A DNA stretch of 16,441 bases from Geodermatophilaceae bacterium (GCA_013811805.1 JACCUM010000285.1:1-16441); one strand, 5' to 3'; shown: positions 7,039-14,418, counted from the stretch's first letter. The notes: generated from the letters alone by a model not told the origin. Made by a program: numbers and translations.

Positions 7039-8378
7039 TGGTTCACCTCGTGCTGCGCCCGTACGGGGCGGTCCGTACGGTCCTGCTGATCCCCATTGTC
7101 CTGAGCCTCATTCTCCTGATCCTCGTCCCGGCCTGCCTCGTCTCGCTCGGCCCCATCCCGCTCGGCCGCATCCGGCTCCGCGCCATCCCGCTCGGGGGCA
7201 TCCCGGTCCGCCGCCTCTGGCTGAACACCCGCGTCTGTCGTCTCCGGTTTCTCGTCAAGGCTGTCCGAGGACCGGCCGGGAGGCCGCCGGGCGGGGTGAC
7301 CACGTTCGGCCATCTCCCGGGCGGCTTCCACATAGCTGACCGCTCCGCGCGAGCCTGGGTCGTAGGTCAGGACCGACTGACCGAATCCTGGGGCCTCGGA
7401 GACCCGAACGCTGCGCGGAACGACCGAAGCGAGGACGAGAGGCCCGAAATGCCGGCGTACCTCGTCGGCGACCTGATCTGAGAGCCGGGTACGGGCGTCA
7501 TACATGGTCAACAGGATCGTCGAAACGGTCAGGCCTTCGTTCAGGTGGGCCCGGATCAGGTCGATGCTGGACAGTAGTTGACCGAGACCCTCGAGCGCGT
7601 AGTACTCGCACTGGATCGGGATCAACACCTCGTCGGCGGCGACCAGAGCGTTGACGGTGAGCAGGCCCAGCGACGGGGGGCAATCGATCAGGATGTAGTG
7701 CGGCGCCTCGTCGGTCGGCTCGTCCAGGTACGCCGCGATCGCCTTGCGCAGTCGCGTTTCCCGGGCGACGAGGGAGACCAACTCGATCTCGGCGCCGGCC
7801 AAGTCGATCGTGGCGGGGGCACAGCTCAGGCCAGCCACGCTGTCGTGCGAAACGACCACGTCGGTCAGCGTGCTGGCCCCAATCAGGACGTCATAGATCG
7901 ATGGAGTCCCCACGGCGTGGTCGACCCCGAGCCCGGTGCTGGCATTCCCCTGCGGGTCGGAGTCGATCACCAGGACCCGGGCACCGTGCAGTGCCAGCCC
8001 CACGGCGAGATTCACCGCCGTGGTGGTTTTACCCACTCCACCCTTTTGATTGGACACGGTGATCACCCGCGGGTGCAGCGGCAGTGGGAATGGCTCTTGA
8101 TCCCGAGCATGCAGGACCCGGCTGGCCCGCTCGGCCTCCAGAGCGATCGGGGTAGCGGGTGCCTGACTGGCGTCAACGACGGCCGGAACCTCGGCCAGCC
8201 GGTTCCAGATCTCAGCCGAGACGGTGCTGGCTGTCGATTGCGCTGATTGCGCTGCCGCTGGGGGGCTGACGGTCGGCGTGACAGCGCGCACGTCCTCATC
8301 CGCACTACTTGGCTCGATCTGCGTTTCACGTGAAACATCGTCAGGCCCGTTCACGTCATGTTTCACGTGAAACACCAC
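7035..8378 (-). CDS. parA: Chromosome partitioning ATPase ParA (Soj) with acidic repeat tail
   Basis: 447 residues; the ATPase core is normal and both ends are extended. The deviant Walker A KGGVGKTT is at 112-119, DSDPQGN at 139-145 and the Walker-B-like DCPPSLG at 232-238, followed by IPIQCEYYALEGLGQL (253-268) and VPRSVRVSEAPGFG (319-332). ParA binds nucleoid DNA as an ATP dimer and moves ParB-parS complexes. The start is taken at GTG 8378, overlapping rsmG by 23 nt; GTG codons at 8375, 8366 and 8354 are alternatives, and no in-frame ATG lies before the core. From this start, the N-terminal peptide contains FHVKH and VSRET, the translations of two parS palindromes. Residues ~364-447 are a hydrophilic Asp/Glu/Arg tail with imperfect repeats. 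The stop overlaps the parB start. Confidence 0.95.
   Translation of the reverse strand: MVFHVKHDVNGPDDVSRETQIEPSSADEDVRAVTPTVSPPAAAQSAQSTASTVSAEIWNRLAEVPAVVDASQAPATPIALEAERASRVLHARDQEPFPLPLHPRVITVSNQKGGVGKTTTAVNLAVGLALHGARVLVIDSDPQGNASTGLGVDHAVGTPSIYDVLIGASTLTDVVVSHDSVAGLSCAPATIDLAGAEIELVSLVARETRLRKAIAAYLDEPTDEAPHYILIDCPPSLGLLTVNALVAADEVLIPIQCEYYALEGLGQLLSSIDLIRAHLNEGLTVSTILLTMYDARTRLSDQVADEVRRHFGPLVLASVVPRSVRVSEAPGFGQSVLTYDPGSRGAVSYVEAAREMAERGHPARRPPGRSSDSLDEKPETTDAGVQPEAADRDAPERDGAEPDAAERDGAERDEAGRDEDQENEAQDNGDQQDRTDRPVRAQHEVNQ
7119..7208 (-). repeat. Imperfect in-frame repeat encoding the ERDGAE-type tail of ParA
   Basis: Residues ~391-420 of ParA repeat short units of the kind APERDGAEP, AAERDGAER, DEAGRDE. 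The + strand shows recurring CATCCCGCTCGG-like units. It is a coding low-complexity expansion rather than a mobile element. Confidence 0.7.
8322..8337. promoter_or_regulatory. parS: parS site 1 (one mismatch), inside parA
   Basis: CGTTTCACGTGAAACA differs at the first base from the universal 16-bp parS palindrome TGTTTCACGTGAAACA, and its inner 14 bases (8323-8336) are a perfect palindrome. It encodes VSRET in the ParA N-terminal region. It lies 37 bp centre-to-centre from site 2. ParB is expected to load here. Confidence 0.93.
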
Positions 8379-9039
8379 CCAATCTCATCGAGATCACCGT
8401 AGCCGTCATGACCGGAGACATCGGTCCGGAAGCCACAGACGTGCCCGCCGTGAGCACCGCCGCATCCAGAAAACCCAGCGCGGTCAGCACCGTACGATCG
8501 CGATGTAGCTCGGCCGGCGCAGCATCACCCTTGATCGCCAGCAGGCGACCCTCGCGCCGTAGCAACGGCTTCGCCCAAAGCGCCAGGTCACCGATCGGCG
8601 CCACCGCCCGAGCGGTCACCACATCGGCAGGGGGAACCGCGCCGCCGGTCACGTCGTCCGGCAGTAGGACCAGGCCGTCGGGCGTGGCACGCGCTCGGAC
8701 GATCCGTGCCGGCAGGCCCAGATCCGCGCAGACTTCGCGCAGAAAATCGACCCGTCGGACTTTGGGCTCGATCAGAACGAGCTGTAGATCGGGCCGGGCG
8801 AGCAGGAGTGCCAGCCCGGGCAGACCCGCGCCGGACCCGATATCCAGAACGACCGACGTCGGCTCGATCAGGTCAGCAATGCTCACCCCGTTGAGCAGGT
8901 GACGTTCCCAGATCTGGTCAGCTTCGCGCGGGCCCAGTAGTCCCCGGGTGAGCCCGGGCCCGATCAGCCACTGCGCGAAGCGTTCCGCTAGCCCGAGCTG
9001 ATCACCGAAGACCGCCTCGGCCTCCGCCGGCGGGTTCAC
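8356..9039 (-). CDS. rsmG: 16S rRNA (guanine-N7)-methyltransferase RsmG
   Basis: 227 residues, normal length. RsmG (GidB) uses S-adenosylmethionine to methylate G527 (E. coli numbering) of 16S rRNA; loss of this methylation gives low-level streptomycin resistance in several bacteria. Visible motifs are WERHLLNGV (44-52), the SAM-binding VLDIGSGAGLPG (64-75), the acidic strand end LVLIEPKVRRVDFLRE (87-102), ADVVTARAVAPI (138-149) and LLAIKG (166-171). The GTG at 9039 overlaps the jag stop as GTGA. The C-terminal five residues VSRET are encoded by a parS palindrome, and the gene end overlaps the parA start by 23 nt. It belongs to the jag-rsmG-parA-parB coupled set. Confidence 0.96.
   Translation of the reverse strand: MNPPAEAEAVFGDQLGLAERFAQWLIGPGLTRGLLGPREADQIWERHLLNGVSIADLIEPTSVVLDIGSGAGLPGLALLLARPDLQLVLIEPKVRRVDFLREVCADLGLPARIVRARATPDGLVLLPDDVTGGAVPPADVVTARAVAPIGDLALWAKPLLRREGRLLAIKGDAAPAELHRDRTVLTALGFLDAAVLTAGTSVASGPMSPVMTATVISMRLGGVSRET
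8359..8374. promoter_or_regulatory. parS: parS site 2 (perfect), at the rsmG/parA overlap
   Basis: TGTTTCACGTGAAACA is an exact match to the consensus ParB-binding palindrome. It encodes the last residues of RsmG (VSRET, directly before its stop) and, in another frame, FHVKH at the ParA N-terminus. It is about 6 kb from the likely oriC, a usual distance for origin-proximal parS. Confidence 0.96.
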
Positions 9040-10019
9040 CGATCGGGCAGGATCACCACGCGGCGGTCCGGATCCTCACCCTCGGACTCGCTGCGCACCC
9101 CGTCGGTCGCGGTGACGACGTCATGCACGATCTTGCGCTCGAAGGCGTTCATCGGTGCCATCCGCACGGTTTCGCCGCTGTCGATCACCCGGATCACGCT
9201 GGTGGCGGCCATTTCGCTGAGTTCTGTACGGCGCCCGGCTCGATAGCCGCCCACGTCGAGCATCAGCCGGGTACGGACACCGGTCTGTTGAGCAACGCTC
9301 AGGCGGGTGAGCTCCTGCAGGGCATCCAGGGTCACCCCGCGGTTGCCGACCAGGGGATCGAGGTCGTCCGCCCCGACGATCGCGACGATCGCCCGGCCAC
9401 CCTCGACATCCAGGTCGATGTCACCGTCGTAGTCCAGGATGTCGAGCAACTGCTCGAGGTAGTCGCCGGCGATCTCGCCCTCCTGCACGAGCAGGGCCTC
9501 ACCGGAGACCGCGGCGCCCGCCGGCTCAGCATCGACATCACTGGGGTCCTCGGCGACGCGTCCAGTGTCGGAATCGGCCTCTCGGCGCACCTGCGACTCG
9601 GACTCCAGCTCCGGCTCTGACGCGGCCTCGGAGTCGGACGCGCCGCCCGCGGACAGGCTCCCGGACTCGGCCCCGGACTCGGACTCGGACTCGACCGCCG
9701 TGCCGAGCACCGGCGAATCGGTGACTAGTGCATCCGTCGCGCCAGAACTCGGCGAAGACGATGGGGCACTGGCCTGTTCGGCGGCGCCGTTGTCGACTCC
9801 CAGAGCGTCGGTCGATTCGAGTTCAGCGCCGCCCTCGGCGTCCGCGGGTGCCGCCGGTCCTGCTGCTCCGCTGCCGCCGCCCTCGGCGCTGCCCCGGTCC
9901 TTGGCGCTACTGCCGTCCTCGATGCTGCCGTCGGCGCTAGCCTGGACGCCGTCCATCCCCGGCGTTGCGGTGCGGCCCTGGCTACTGACTGTGTGCTGTT
10001 CGGTGGTCGACTCTGACAC
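9036..10019 (-). CDS. khpB: KhpB/Jag RNA-binding protein (KH-II and R3H domains) with long acidic N-terminal extension
   Basis: 327 residues, of which only ~175-327 are the conserved part. The KH domain carries the GxxG loop as GNRG (225-228, in LVGNRGVTLDALQ), and the R3H motif is Arg295-x3-His299 in FERKIVHDVV. KhpB, known as Jag or SpoIIIJ-associated protein, binds RNA and is commonly encoded just after yidC; it is linked to cell-envelope and division control in Gram-positives. Residues 1-~172 are low complexity, rich in Ser, Glu, Asp, Ala and Gly, partly from tandem GGACTC units on the + strand (9675-9692), and are probably disordered. The GTG at 10019 has an excellent AAGGAG (10028-10033) 8 nt upstream. 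The 125-bp gap to yidC contains a GGTCGG/CCGACC inverted repeat (10057-10078) of unclear role. Confidence 0.94.
   Translation of the reverse strand: MSESTTEQHTVSSQGRTATPGMDGVQASADGSIEDGSSAKDRGSAEGGGSGAAGPAAPADAEGGAELESTDALGVDNGAAEQASAPSSSPSSGATDALVTDSPVLGTAVESESESGAESGSLSAGGASDSEAASEPELESESQVRREADSDTGRVAEDPSDVDAEPAGAAVSGEALLVQEGEIAGDYLEQLLDILDYDGDIDLDVEGGRAIVAIVGADDLDPLVGNRGVTLDALQELTRLSVAQQTGVRTRLMLDVGGYRAGRRTELSEMAATSVIRVIDSGETVRMAPMNAFERKIVHDVVTATDGVRSESEGEDPDRRVVILPDR
9675..9692. repeat. Tandem GGACTC repeat within jag
   Basis: Three exact consecutive GGACTC units, with another at 9663-9668. On the coding - strand they give Glu-Ser repeats (ESESES-like) in the acidic N-terminal extension. 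Such short tandem repeats may vary in copy number between strains. Confidence 0.75.
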
Positions 10020-10144
10020 GGGGAAGGCTCCTTGTTCGGGGTTCAGGGGGACTCATGGTCGGGCGGCTGGGGCCGACCGATTGCACTCCGGCGCGCAAGA
10101 GCCGGACCGCGGCCGATCAGCGGCTGGCCCTGTCTGGCACGGCA

Positions 10145-11422
10145 CTACCGCCTCTTGCGACGATTCTTGTTGGTGGCCGGACGATCAGCAGGTCGTGGCC
10201 CCGAGCCAGCCTTGGCCCTGGGCTTGTTCGGCAGTGCGCTCCCGGTCGCATCGACCGTCTTGCTCGTCGACGAGTCAGCGGAGGCGCCGCCTTGCGCCAC
10301 CTTGTTCGGCGTACTCCCATCCACACCGGCTGCAGGTGGCTTTGCGGACCGCTTCGCCCGCCCGTTGGACGACGCCTTGGACGCCCCGTTCGACGATCCG
10401 TTGGACGCTGGGCTGGACCCGGACGCCGAGCGCTTCGCAGTCCCGGAAGGCTTGGCGGTGGCCGTCACCGCGGTGTCCATGTCAGGGCCGCCCTCGGCCT
10501 CCCCGAGTTTGGCCGCAGTCGCCGCATTGACCACCGGGGTACGGCCCTTCGGCCCGCGTACCGGCTTGACCCCTGGCTTGGGTGCCAGTTCCTTCGGGTC
10601 GACTTTGGGACGCTCCGCCTCGGCTTTGGCCAGCGCGCCGGCCGAGCCCGGGGGAGGCAGCTTCTTGAGGATGTAGAACTGCTGTCCCAACGTCCACAGG
10701 TTGTTGACGAACCAATACATGAGGACGCCGAGCGGGAAGAAGAAGCTCGACACGAACAGGCCGAGCGGCATTCCGTACAGCAGTAACTTCTGGATCATCG
10801 CTGCCTGGCCCTCCACCGGGCCGGAGCGGGACATGATCTGCTTCTGGGTGAAGAACGTGGTCAGGCACATGACCACGATCAGGATCGTGGTGACGACCCG
10901 GATCGTGCCCAGTTCCGAGGGCAGCGCCAGGATCGAGTCGGTCTTGACCCCCTCGGGCATGAAGAACGCCGAGGAGATCGGCGCCCCGAACACCTTGGCG
11001 CTGGCAGCTTGGTCGGTGAGGGTGTCGTCCCAGCCGTACAGCCCCGGGGCTCCGGGACGCAGCCGGCGCAGGACGTGCAGCAGGCCGATGAACACCGGGA
11101 TCTGGGGCAGGATCGGCAGGCAGCCGGCCAGCGGGTTGACCCCGCGCTCCTTCTGCAGCGCCGACATCGCCTGGGCCATGCCCTGACGGTCGCTGCCGTA
11201 CTGCTTCTTGAGCTTGGCGATCTCAGGTTGCAACTCCTGCATGGCCCGCTGCGAACGGACCTGCTTGACGAACAACCGGAACAGCAGGATCCGTACGGTG
11301 ATCACGAGGAAGACGATGGACAGCGCCCAGGTCAGACCCGAAGCAGCCGGCAGGAATGTCGAGAACAGTGAGTGCCACATCTTGAGCACCCACGAGATCG
11401 CGGTATAGAGCCAATCAAACAA
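10145..11422 (-). CDS. yidC: Membrane protein insertase YidC
   Basis: 425 residues from a TTG at 11422, chosen because AGGAG (11430-11434) lies 7 nt upstream and because MFDWLYTAISWVLKMWHSLFS is the family N-terminus; the longer open frame is Arg-rich shadow of yidD. YidC inserts proteins into the cytoplasmic membrane alone or with SecYEG. The conserved core includes the first helix GLTWALSIVFLVITVRILLF (29-48) with the groove Arg44, the cytoplasmic QLRSQRAMQELQPEIAKLKK-like hairpin (53-73), GVNPLAGCLPILPQIPVFIGL (94-114) and the last helices (~173-191 and ~211-243, ending FVNNLWTLGQQ). From ~254 the protein is a ~170-residue Lys/Ala/Ser/Pro tail ending KNRRKRR, likely ribosome-contacting. 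It overlaps the yidD end by 8 nt. Confidence 0.95.
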   Translation of the reverse strand: MFDWLYTAISWVLKMWHSLFSTFLPAASGLTWALSIVFLVITVRILLFRLFVKQVRSQRAMQELQPEIAKLKKQYGSDRQGMAQAMSALQKERGVNPLAGCLPILPQIPVFIGLLHVLRRLRPGAPGLYGWDDTLTDQAASAKVFGAPISSAFFMPEGVKTDSILALPSELGTIRVVTTILIVVMCLTTFFTQKQIMSRSGPVEGQAAMIQKLLLYGMPLGLFVSSFFFPLGVLMYWFVNNLWTLGQQFYILKKLPPPGSAGALAKAEAERPKVDPKELAPKPGVKPVRGPKGRTPVVNAATAAKLGEAEGGPDMDTAVTATAKPSGTAKRSASGSSPASNGSSNGASKASSNGRAKRSAKPPAAGVDGSTPNKVAQGGASADSSTSKTVDATGSALPNKPRAKAGSGPRPADRPATNKNRRKRR

Positions 11423-11870
11423 CAGCCGTCTCCTGACTTGCCGACCGCCGTTGCGGCCCAAAGCTTTTCGGCAGCGCATCGGGGCGCGGGGAACCCTGGT
11501 CCGGGGCCTGCGCGTCGCCGTAGGACGACGGTACGCGCCGCGCCGCGCCCGTGGGTTCGCGGTCGAGCGACGGCGGGGGGCACCCTGCCTCATCCGGGGC
11601 GGTGTGCAGGGCCGGTACGTGATCGACGCCGCCGGGGTGCCACGGCCCGCAGCGCAGGATCCGGCGTAGGGTCAGCCAGCTCCCGCGCGCCGGCCCGTAC
11701 CGTTGCAGGGCGGTCACCGCATACGCGCTGCACGTCGGGTAGAAGCGGCACCGCGGGGGTAACGCCGGGCTGACCGCATCGCGGTACCAGGCCACGACCG
11801 CGAGCAGGCCGCGACCGAGCAGCCCGGACGCAGGATCGGTCGGCTGTGGCGCAGCGGGTCCGGGATTCAC
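11415..11870 (-). CDS. yidD: Membrane protein insertion efficiency factor YidD
   Basis: 151 residues. YidD is a small membrane-associated protein that aids YidC-dependent insertion. The diagnostic core runs from ~20 to 88: LLAVVAWYRDAVSPALPPRC, then RFYPTCSAYAVTAL with its paired cysteines (41 and 47), LTLRRILRCGPWHPGG (66-81) and DHVP. The N-terminal hydrophobic stretch plus following Arg residues fit an amphipathic membrane helix. Residues 89-151 are a polar Pro/Ser/Arg tail longer than in E. coli, where the whole protein is about 85 residues. The GTG at 11870 overlaps the rnpA stop as GTGA, and the end overlaps the yidC TTG start, so the tail region also carries the yidC ribosome-binding site. 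Confidence 0.94.
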   Translation of the reverse strand: MNPGPAAPQPTDPASGLLGRGLLAVVAWYRDAVSPALPPRCRFYPTCSAYAVTALQRYGPARGSWLTLRRILRCGPWHPGGVDHVPALHTAPDEAGCPPPSLDREPTGAARRVPSSYGDAQAPDQGSPRPDALPKSFGPQRRSASQETAVV

Positions 11871-12232
11871 GGGGTGGCCGATGTCTCGGCTCTGTCCGCA
11901 GCCCGGGTCAGGGCTCGGCCCAGGGCGCGATCCAGCGATCCGCCGAGGTCGGCGCTGCGGCGTCCGGCCGCTGCGGGTAGCGCGCGGACAACGACGCCGG
12001 TGCCGGGCGGCAGGCTTCTATAGCGATCGCGCATCAGGTGCCGCAGTTGTCTGGTGACCCGGTTGCGGGTGACCGCGTTCCCGACGGCTCGGCTGACGAT
12101 GAAGCCGACGGAGGTGGAGCCCATGCCGGGGGAAACGTGTACGGCCAGCGGTCCGTGCCCGCAGCGCTGTCCGCGCCGTACGACAGCGTCGAAAACGACG
12201 CGGCGGCGCAGTCGAACCGTCGCGGGCAACAT
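11867..12232 (-). CDS. rnpA: Ribonuclease P protein component
   Basis: 121 residues from ATG at 12232. The open frame continues upstream but only through the rpmH gene and the gap, and MLPATVRLRR is the expected N-terminus (compare MLP..RLRR..F in relatives). RnpA binds the RNase P RNA and helps cut 5' leaders from pre-tRNAs. The signature is at 47-66: SRAVGNAVTRNRVTRQLRHL, with the RNR motif at 56-58. VGFIVSRAVGNA supplies the central strand of the fold. No clear Shine-Dalgarno precedes the ATG; the rpmH stop is 40 bp upstream. The stop overlaps yidD by GTGA. The C-terminal ~30 residues are Ala/Arg-rich and variable in this family. Confidence 0.95.
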   Translation of the reverse strand: MLPATVRLRRRVVFDAVVRRGQRCGHGPLAVHVSPGMGSTSVGFIVSRAVGNAVTRNRVTRQLRHLMRDRYRSLPPGTGVVVRALPAAAGRRSADLGGSLDRALGRALTRAADRAETSATP

Positions 12233-12272
12233 TGACGTTGGGTGGGCGGGCCGGTTGATGGCTGGGCCCGGA

Positions 12273-12410
12273 TCAGGCAGAGAGCTTGCCGCGGCCCTTA
12301 CGGCGGCGAGCGGCCAGAATCGTGCGACCGGCGCGGGTTCGCATCCGCAACCGGAAACCGTGCGTACGTGCACGCCGGCGGTTGTTCGGTTGATAGGTGC
12401 GCTTGCTCAC
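12273..12410 (-). CDS. rpmH: 50S ribosomal protein L34
   Basis: 45 residues, a length typical of L34, read on the - strand from GTG at 12410: it opens SKRTYQPNNRRRARTHGF and continues through the RMRTRAGRTILAARRRKGRGKLSA ending, the classic L34 pattern of a KRTYQPN start and Arg/Lys-rich helices. AGGAG at 12419-12423 stands 8 nt before the start. It is first in the run rpmH-rnpA-yidD-yidC. L34 is a late-binding 50S protein. A TATGCT -10-like element at 12504-12509 (- strand) could drive this run. Identification is certain despite the small size. Confidence 0.97.
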   Translation of the reverse strand: MSKRTYQPNNRRRARTHGFRLRMRTRAGRTILAARRRKGRGKLSA

Positions 12411-12503
12411 GGTCGAAACTCCTGGATGTGAGGAGGCATCGCAGATCGGCGATGCCCAGGGCAGGCAAGGTCTCCGCTACCTTCACAGGGACCGCAGGGG
12501 TAC

Positions 12504-12509
12504 AGCATA
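12504..12509 (-). promoter_or_regulatory. Candidate -10 box (TATGCT) for rpmH operon
   Basis: TATGCT on the - strand fits TANNNT and would give a leader of roughly 85-90 nt before rpmH. The upstream -35 region is poor, so this is tentative. Confidence 0.28.
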
Positions 12510-12708
12510 CGTGCAGCCAGCGGACTACGGATAAGCGGGCAACCCCATCGCCAAACCTGGACCGAAGCGTCGGTTGTCGGCGCCACGCCGAGGCTGTTAC
12601 GTTGCCGCTCTCCCGCCCGGTAGGCTTCCCCGGCTACCCGCTCGTCAGCAAGGTATTGCCGCCGCCGGTCGAGAGACGACGACTCGGAGTTCGGCCCGAT
12701 GCACAGCC

Positions 12709-12717
12709 TGTGGACAA
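12709..12717 (-). promoter_or_regulatory. DnaA box (perfect), upstream of dnaA
   Basis: TGTGGACAA is the exact complement of the actinobacterial DnaA box TTGTCCACA. It lies about 97 bp before the dnaA start, followed at 12721 by the weaker TGTGGACTG, consistent with DnaA autoregulation. Confidence 0.75.
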
Positions 12718-12813
12718 GCGTGTGGACTGCTCGGTACGGGGGGTGCTGCAGGCGAAAACCGCGGGCGCGCGCTCGCATTGGGTACGTGGAGAAGCCGAGG
12801 GGGCTAAGCGTAG

Positions 12814-14418
12814 GTGTCAGAGCCCTTGGACCTGTCCACAGCTTGGGACCGGGTGCTCACTAGCCTCGAACGAAGCGACGTCGCACCACACCAGATGGCC
12901 CTGCTCGGCCTGACCCGGCCGTTGGGTCTGGTCGAGGACACCGTCTTGATCGCAGCCCCGAACGAGTTCACCCAGAATTTCCTCGAATCCCGGCTGCGCC
13001 CTCGGCTGACCGAGCAACTGTGTGTCGAACTCGGCCGTGAGGTCCGGATTGCGGTGACTGTCGAGGCCGTGCCGGACACCTCGTCGCCGGACCTGCTCGA
13101 TGGCGCGCAGGTGGCCGACTACGGGTTCGCCGACGACGACCCCAGCATCCCGGTCGTCGCCCATGTCCAGCGGCCCACCGACCAGCGCCCCACCGATCGC
13201 CACCAGGTCGGTCAGCGCCCGGCCGGCTCAGAATCCGCGGGCGTCGATCCGCGCAACGTCCGTTCGCTGACCGACCACACGCGCCGGACCGAGTCCGCGG
13301 ACGACGCCCGCTCGACCGGCTCACCGTCGCCCAACGGTGACGGTCGGGTGACCCCGATGGCCCGGGTGCGCGCCCGCCCACATCCACCGGCCCGGCTGAA
13401 CCCGAAGTACACCTTCGACAGCTTCGTGATCGGTAACAGCAACCGCTTCGCCCACGCCGCGGCCTTCGCGGTGGCCGAGGTCCGTGCGTACAACCCGATG
13501 TTCATCTACGGGGAGTCCGGGCTGGGCAAGACTCATCTGTTGCACGCGATCGGGCACTACAGCGAGACCGTCTTCCCGCACCACCGGGTGAACTACTTCA
13601 CTACCGAGGAGTTCACCAACGACTTCATCAACCTGGTGCACGCCGGTCGGGCCGAGGATTTCCGGCGTCGGTACCGCGATGTGGACCTGCTCCTGGTCGA
13701 CGACGTGCAGTTCCTCGAGCGTGCCGAGCGGACCCAGGAGGAGTTCTTCCACACGTTCAACACCCTGCACAATGCGAACAAGCAGATCGTGATCTCCTCC
13801 GACCGCCCGCCGAAGCAGCTGACCACGTTGGAGGATCGGCTGCGTACCCGGTTCGAGTGGGGACTGATCACCGACGTCACGGCCCCCGATCTGGAAACTC
13901 GGATCGCGATCCTGCGTAAGAAGGTTGCCGGCGACGTCCTGCCTGAGGTCGCCTCGGAGGTGCTGGAGTACATCGCCTCGAAGATCCAGACCAACATCCG
14001 CGAACTCGAGGGCGCGCTGATCCGGGTCAACGCCTACGCGAGCCTCAACCGCACCGAGGTCTCGATCGGATTGGCCGAGGAGGTCCTGCGCGACCTGCTG
14101 CCCGACACCGAGGGTCCGAAGATCACTGCGACGATCATCATGTCGGTGACCGCCGAGTACTACAGCGTCACCGTCGATGACCTCAAGGGGCACAGCCGCA
14201 GCCGGGTCCTGGTCACTGCCCGGCAGATCGCGATGTACCTGTGCCGGGAGCTGACCGAGTTGTCCCTGCCCAGGATCGGACAGATCTTCGGCGGCAAGGA
14301 CCACACCACGGTGATGCACGCCGTCCGAAAGATCAGTGCCCTGATGGCCGAGCGACTGCAGATCTTCAACCAGGTCACCGAGCTGACCAACCGGATCAAG
14401 GCACGTGCGCGCCAGTAA
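12814..14418 (+). CDS. dnaA: Chromosomal replication initiator protein DnaA
   Basis: 534 residues from GTG at 12814, with GAGGGGG 10 nt upstream. DnaA binds DnaA boxes as ATP oligomer and opens oriC. Domain I is at 1-~85 (LSTAWDRVLTSLE..., QNFLESRLRPRL). Domain II (~88-195) is a long polar linker with RPTDQRPTDR repeats. Domain III starts with LNPKYTFDSFVIGNSNRFAHAA (195-216), Walker A GESGLGKT (233-240), Walker B LLLVDD (292-297), sensor-type VISSDRPPKQL (326-336) and the Arg-rich LEDRLRTRFEWGL (339-351). Domain IV holds the DNA-binding signature SRSRVLVTARQIAMYLCREL and GGKDHTTVMHA (461-503). A DnaA-box-like CTGTCCACA (12832-12840) lies inside codons 7-9. It is transcribed toward the dnaA-dnaN origin gap. 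Confidence 0.98.
   Translation: MSEPLDLSTAWDRVLTSLERSDVAPHQMALLGLTRPLGLVEDTVLIAAPNEFTQNFLESRLRPRLTEQLCVELGREVRIAVTVEAVPDTSSPDLLDGAQVADYGFADDDPSIPVVAHVQRPTDQRPTDRHQVGQRPAGSESAGVDPRNVRSLTDHTRRTESADDARSTGSPSPNGDGRVTPMARVRARPHPPARLNPKYTFDSFVIGNSNRFAHAAAFAVAEVRAYNPMFIYGESGLGKTHLLHAIGHYSETVFPHHRVNYFTTEEFTNDFINLVHAGRAEDFRRRYRDVDLLLVDDVQFLERAERTQEEFFHTFNTLHNANKQIVISSDRPPKQLTTLEDRLRTRFEWGLITDVTAPDLETRIAILRKKVAGDVLPEVASEVLEYIASKIQTNIRELEGALIRVNAYASLNRTEVSIGLAEEVLRDLLPDTEGPKITATIIMSVTAEYYSVTVDDLKGHSRSRVLVTARQIAMYLCRELTELSLPRIGQIFGGKDHTTVMHAVRKISALMAERLQIFNQVTELTNRIKARARQ

Larger units (their letters stand above)
12411..12813. other. rpmH-dnaA intergenic region with divergent promoters and DnaA box
   Basis: This 403-bp gap separates the divergent rpmH and dnaA genes. 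It holds the rpmH ribosome site, a possible rpmH -10 TATGCT (12504-12509, - strand, no good -35), a perfect DnaA box at 12709-12717, a weaker one TGTGGACTG at 12721-12729, a TACGGATAA near 12526-12534 resembling a degenerate box, and the dnaA ribosome site GAGGGGG (12797-12803). The dnaA promoter itself is not clear; TAGGCT at 12621-12626 is only a weak candidate. No convincing gene lies within. Confidence 0.7.

Noticed and set aside
7059..7080. Two CCGTACGG palindromes near the parA end, possible operator
   Set aside because: CGTAC-containing words are frequent throughout the window and these lie in coding sequence, so no regulatory role can be claimed.
11423..11593. Longer N-terminus for YidC
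   Set aside because: It is Arg-rich and overlaps yidD out of frame; AGGAG 7 nt before the TTG at 11422 and the family N-terminus support the shorter form.
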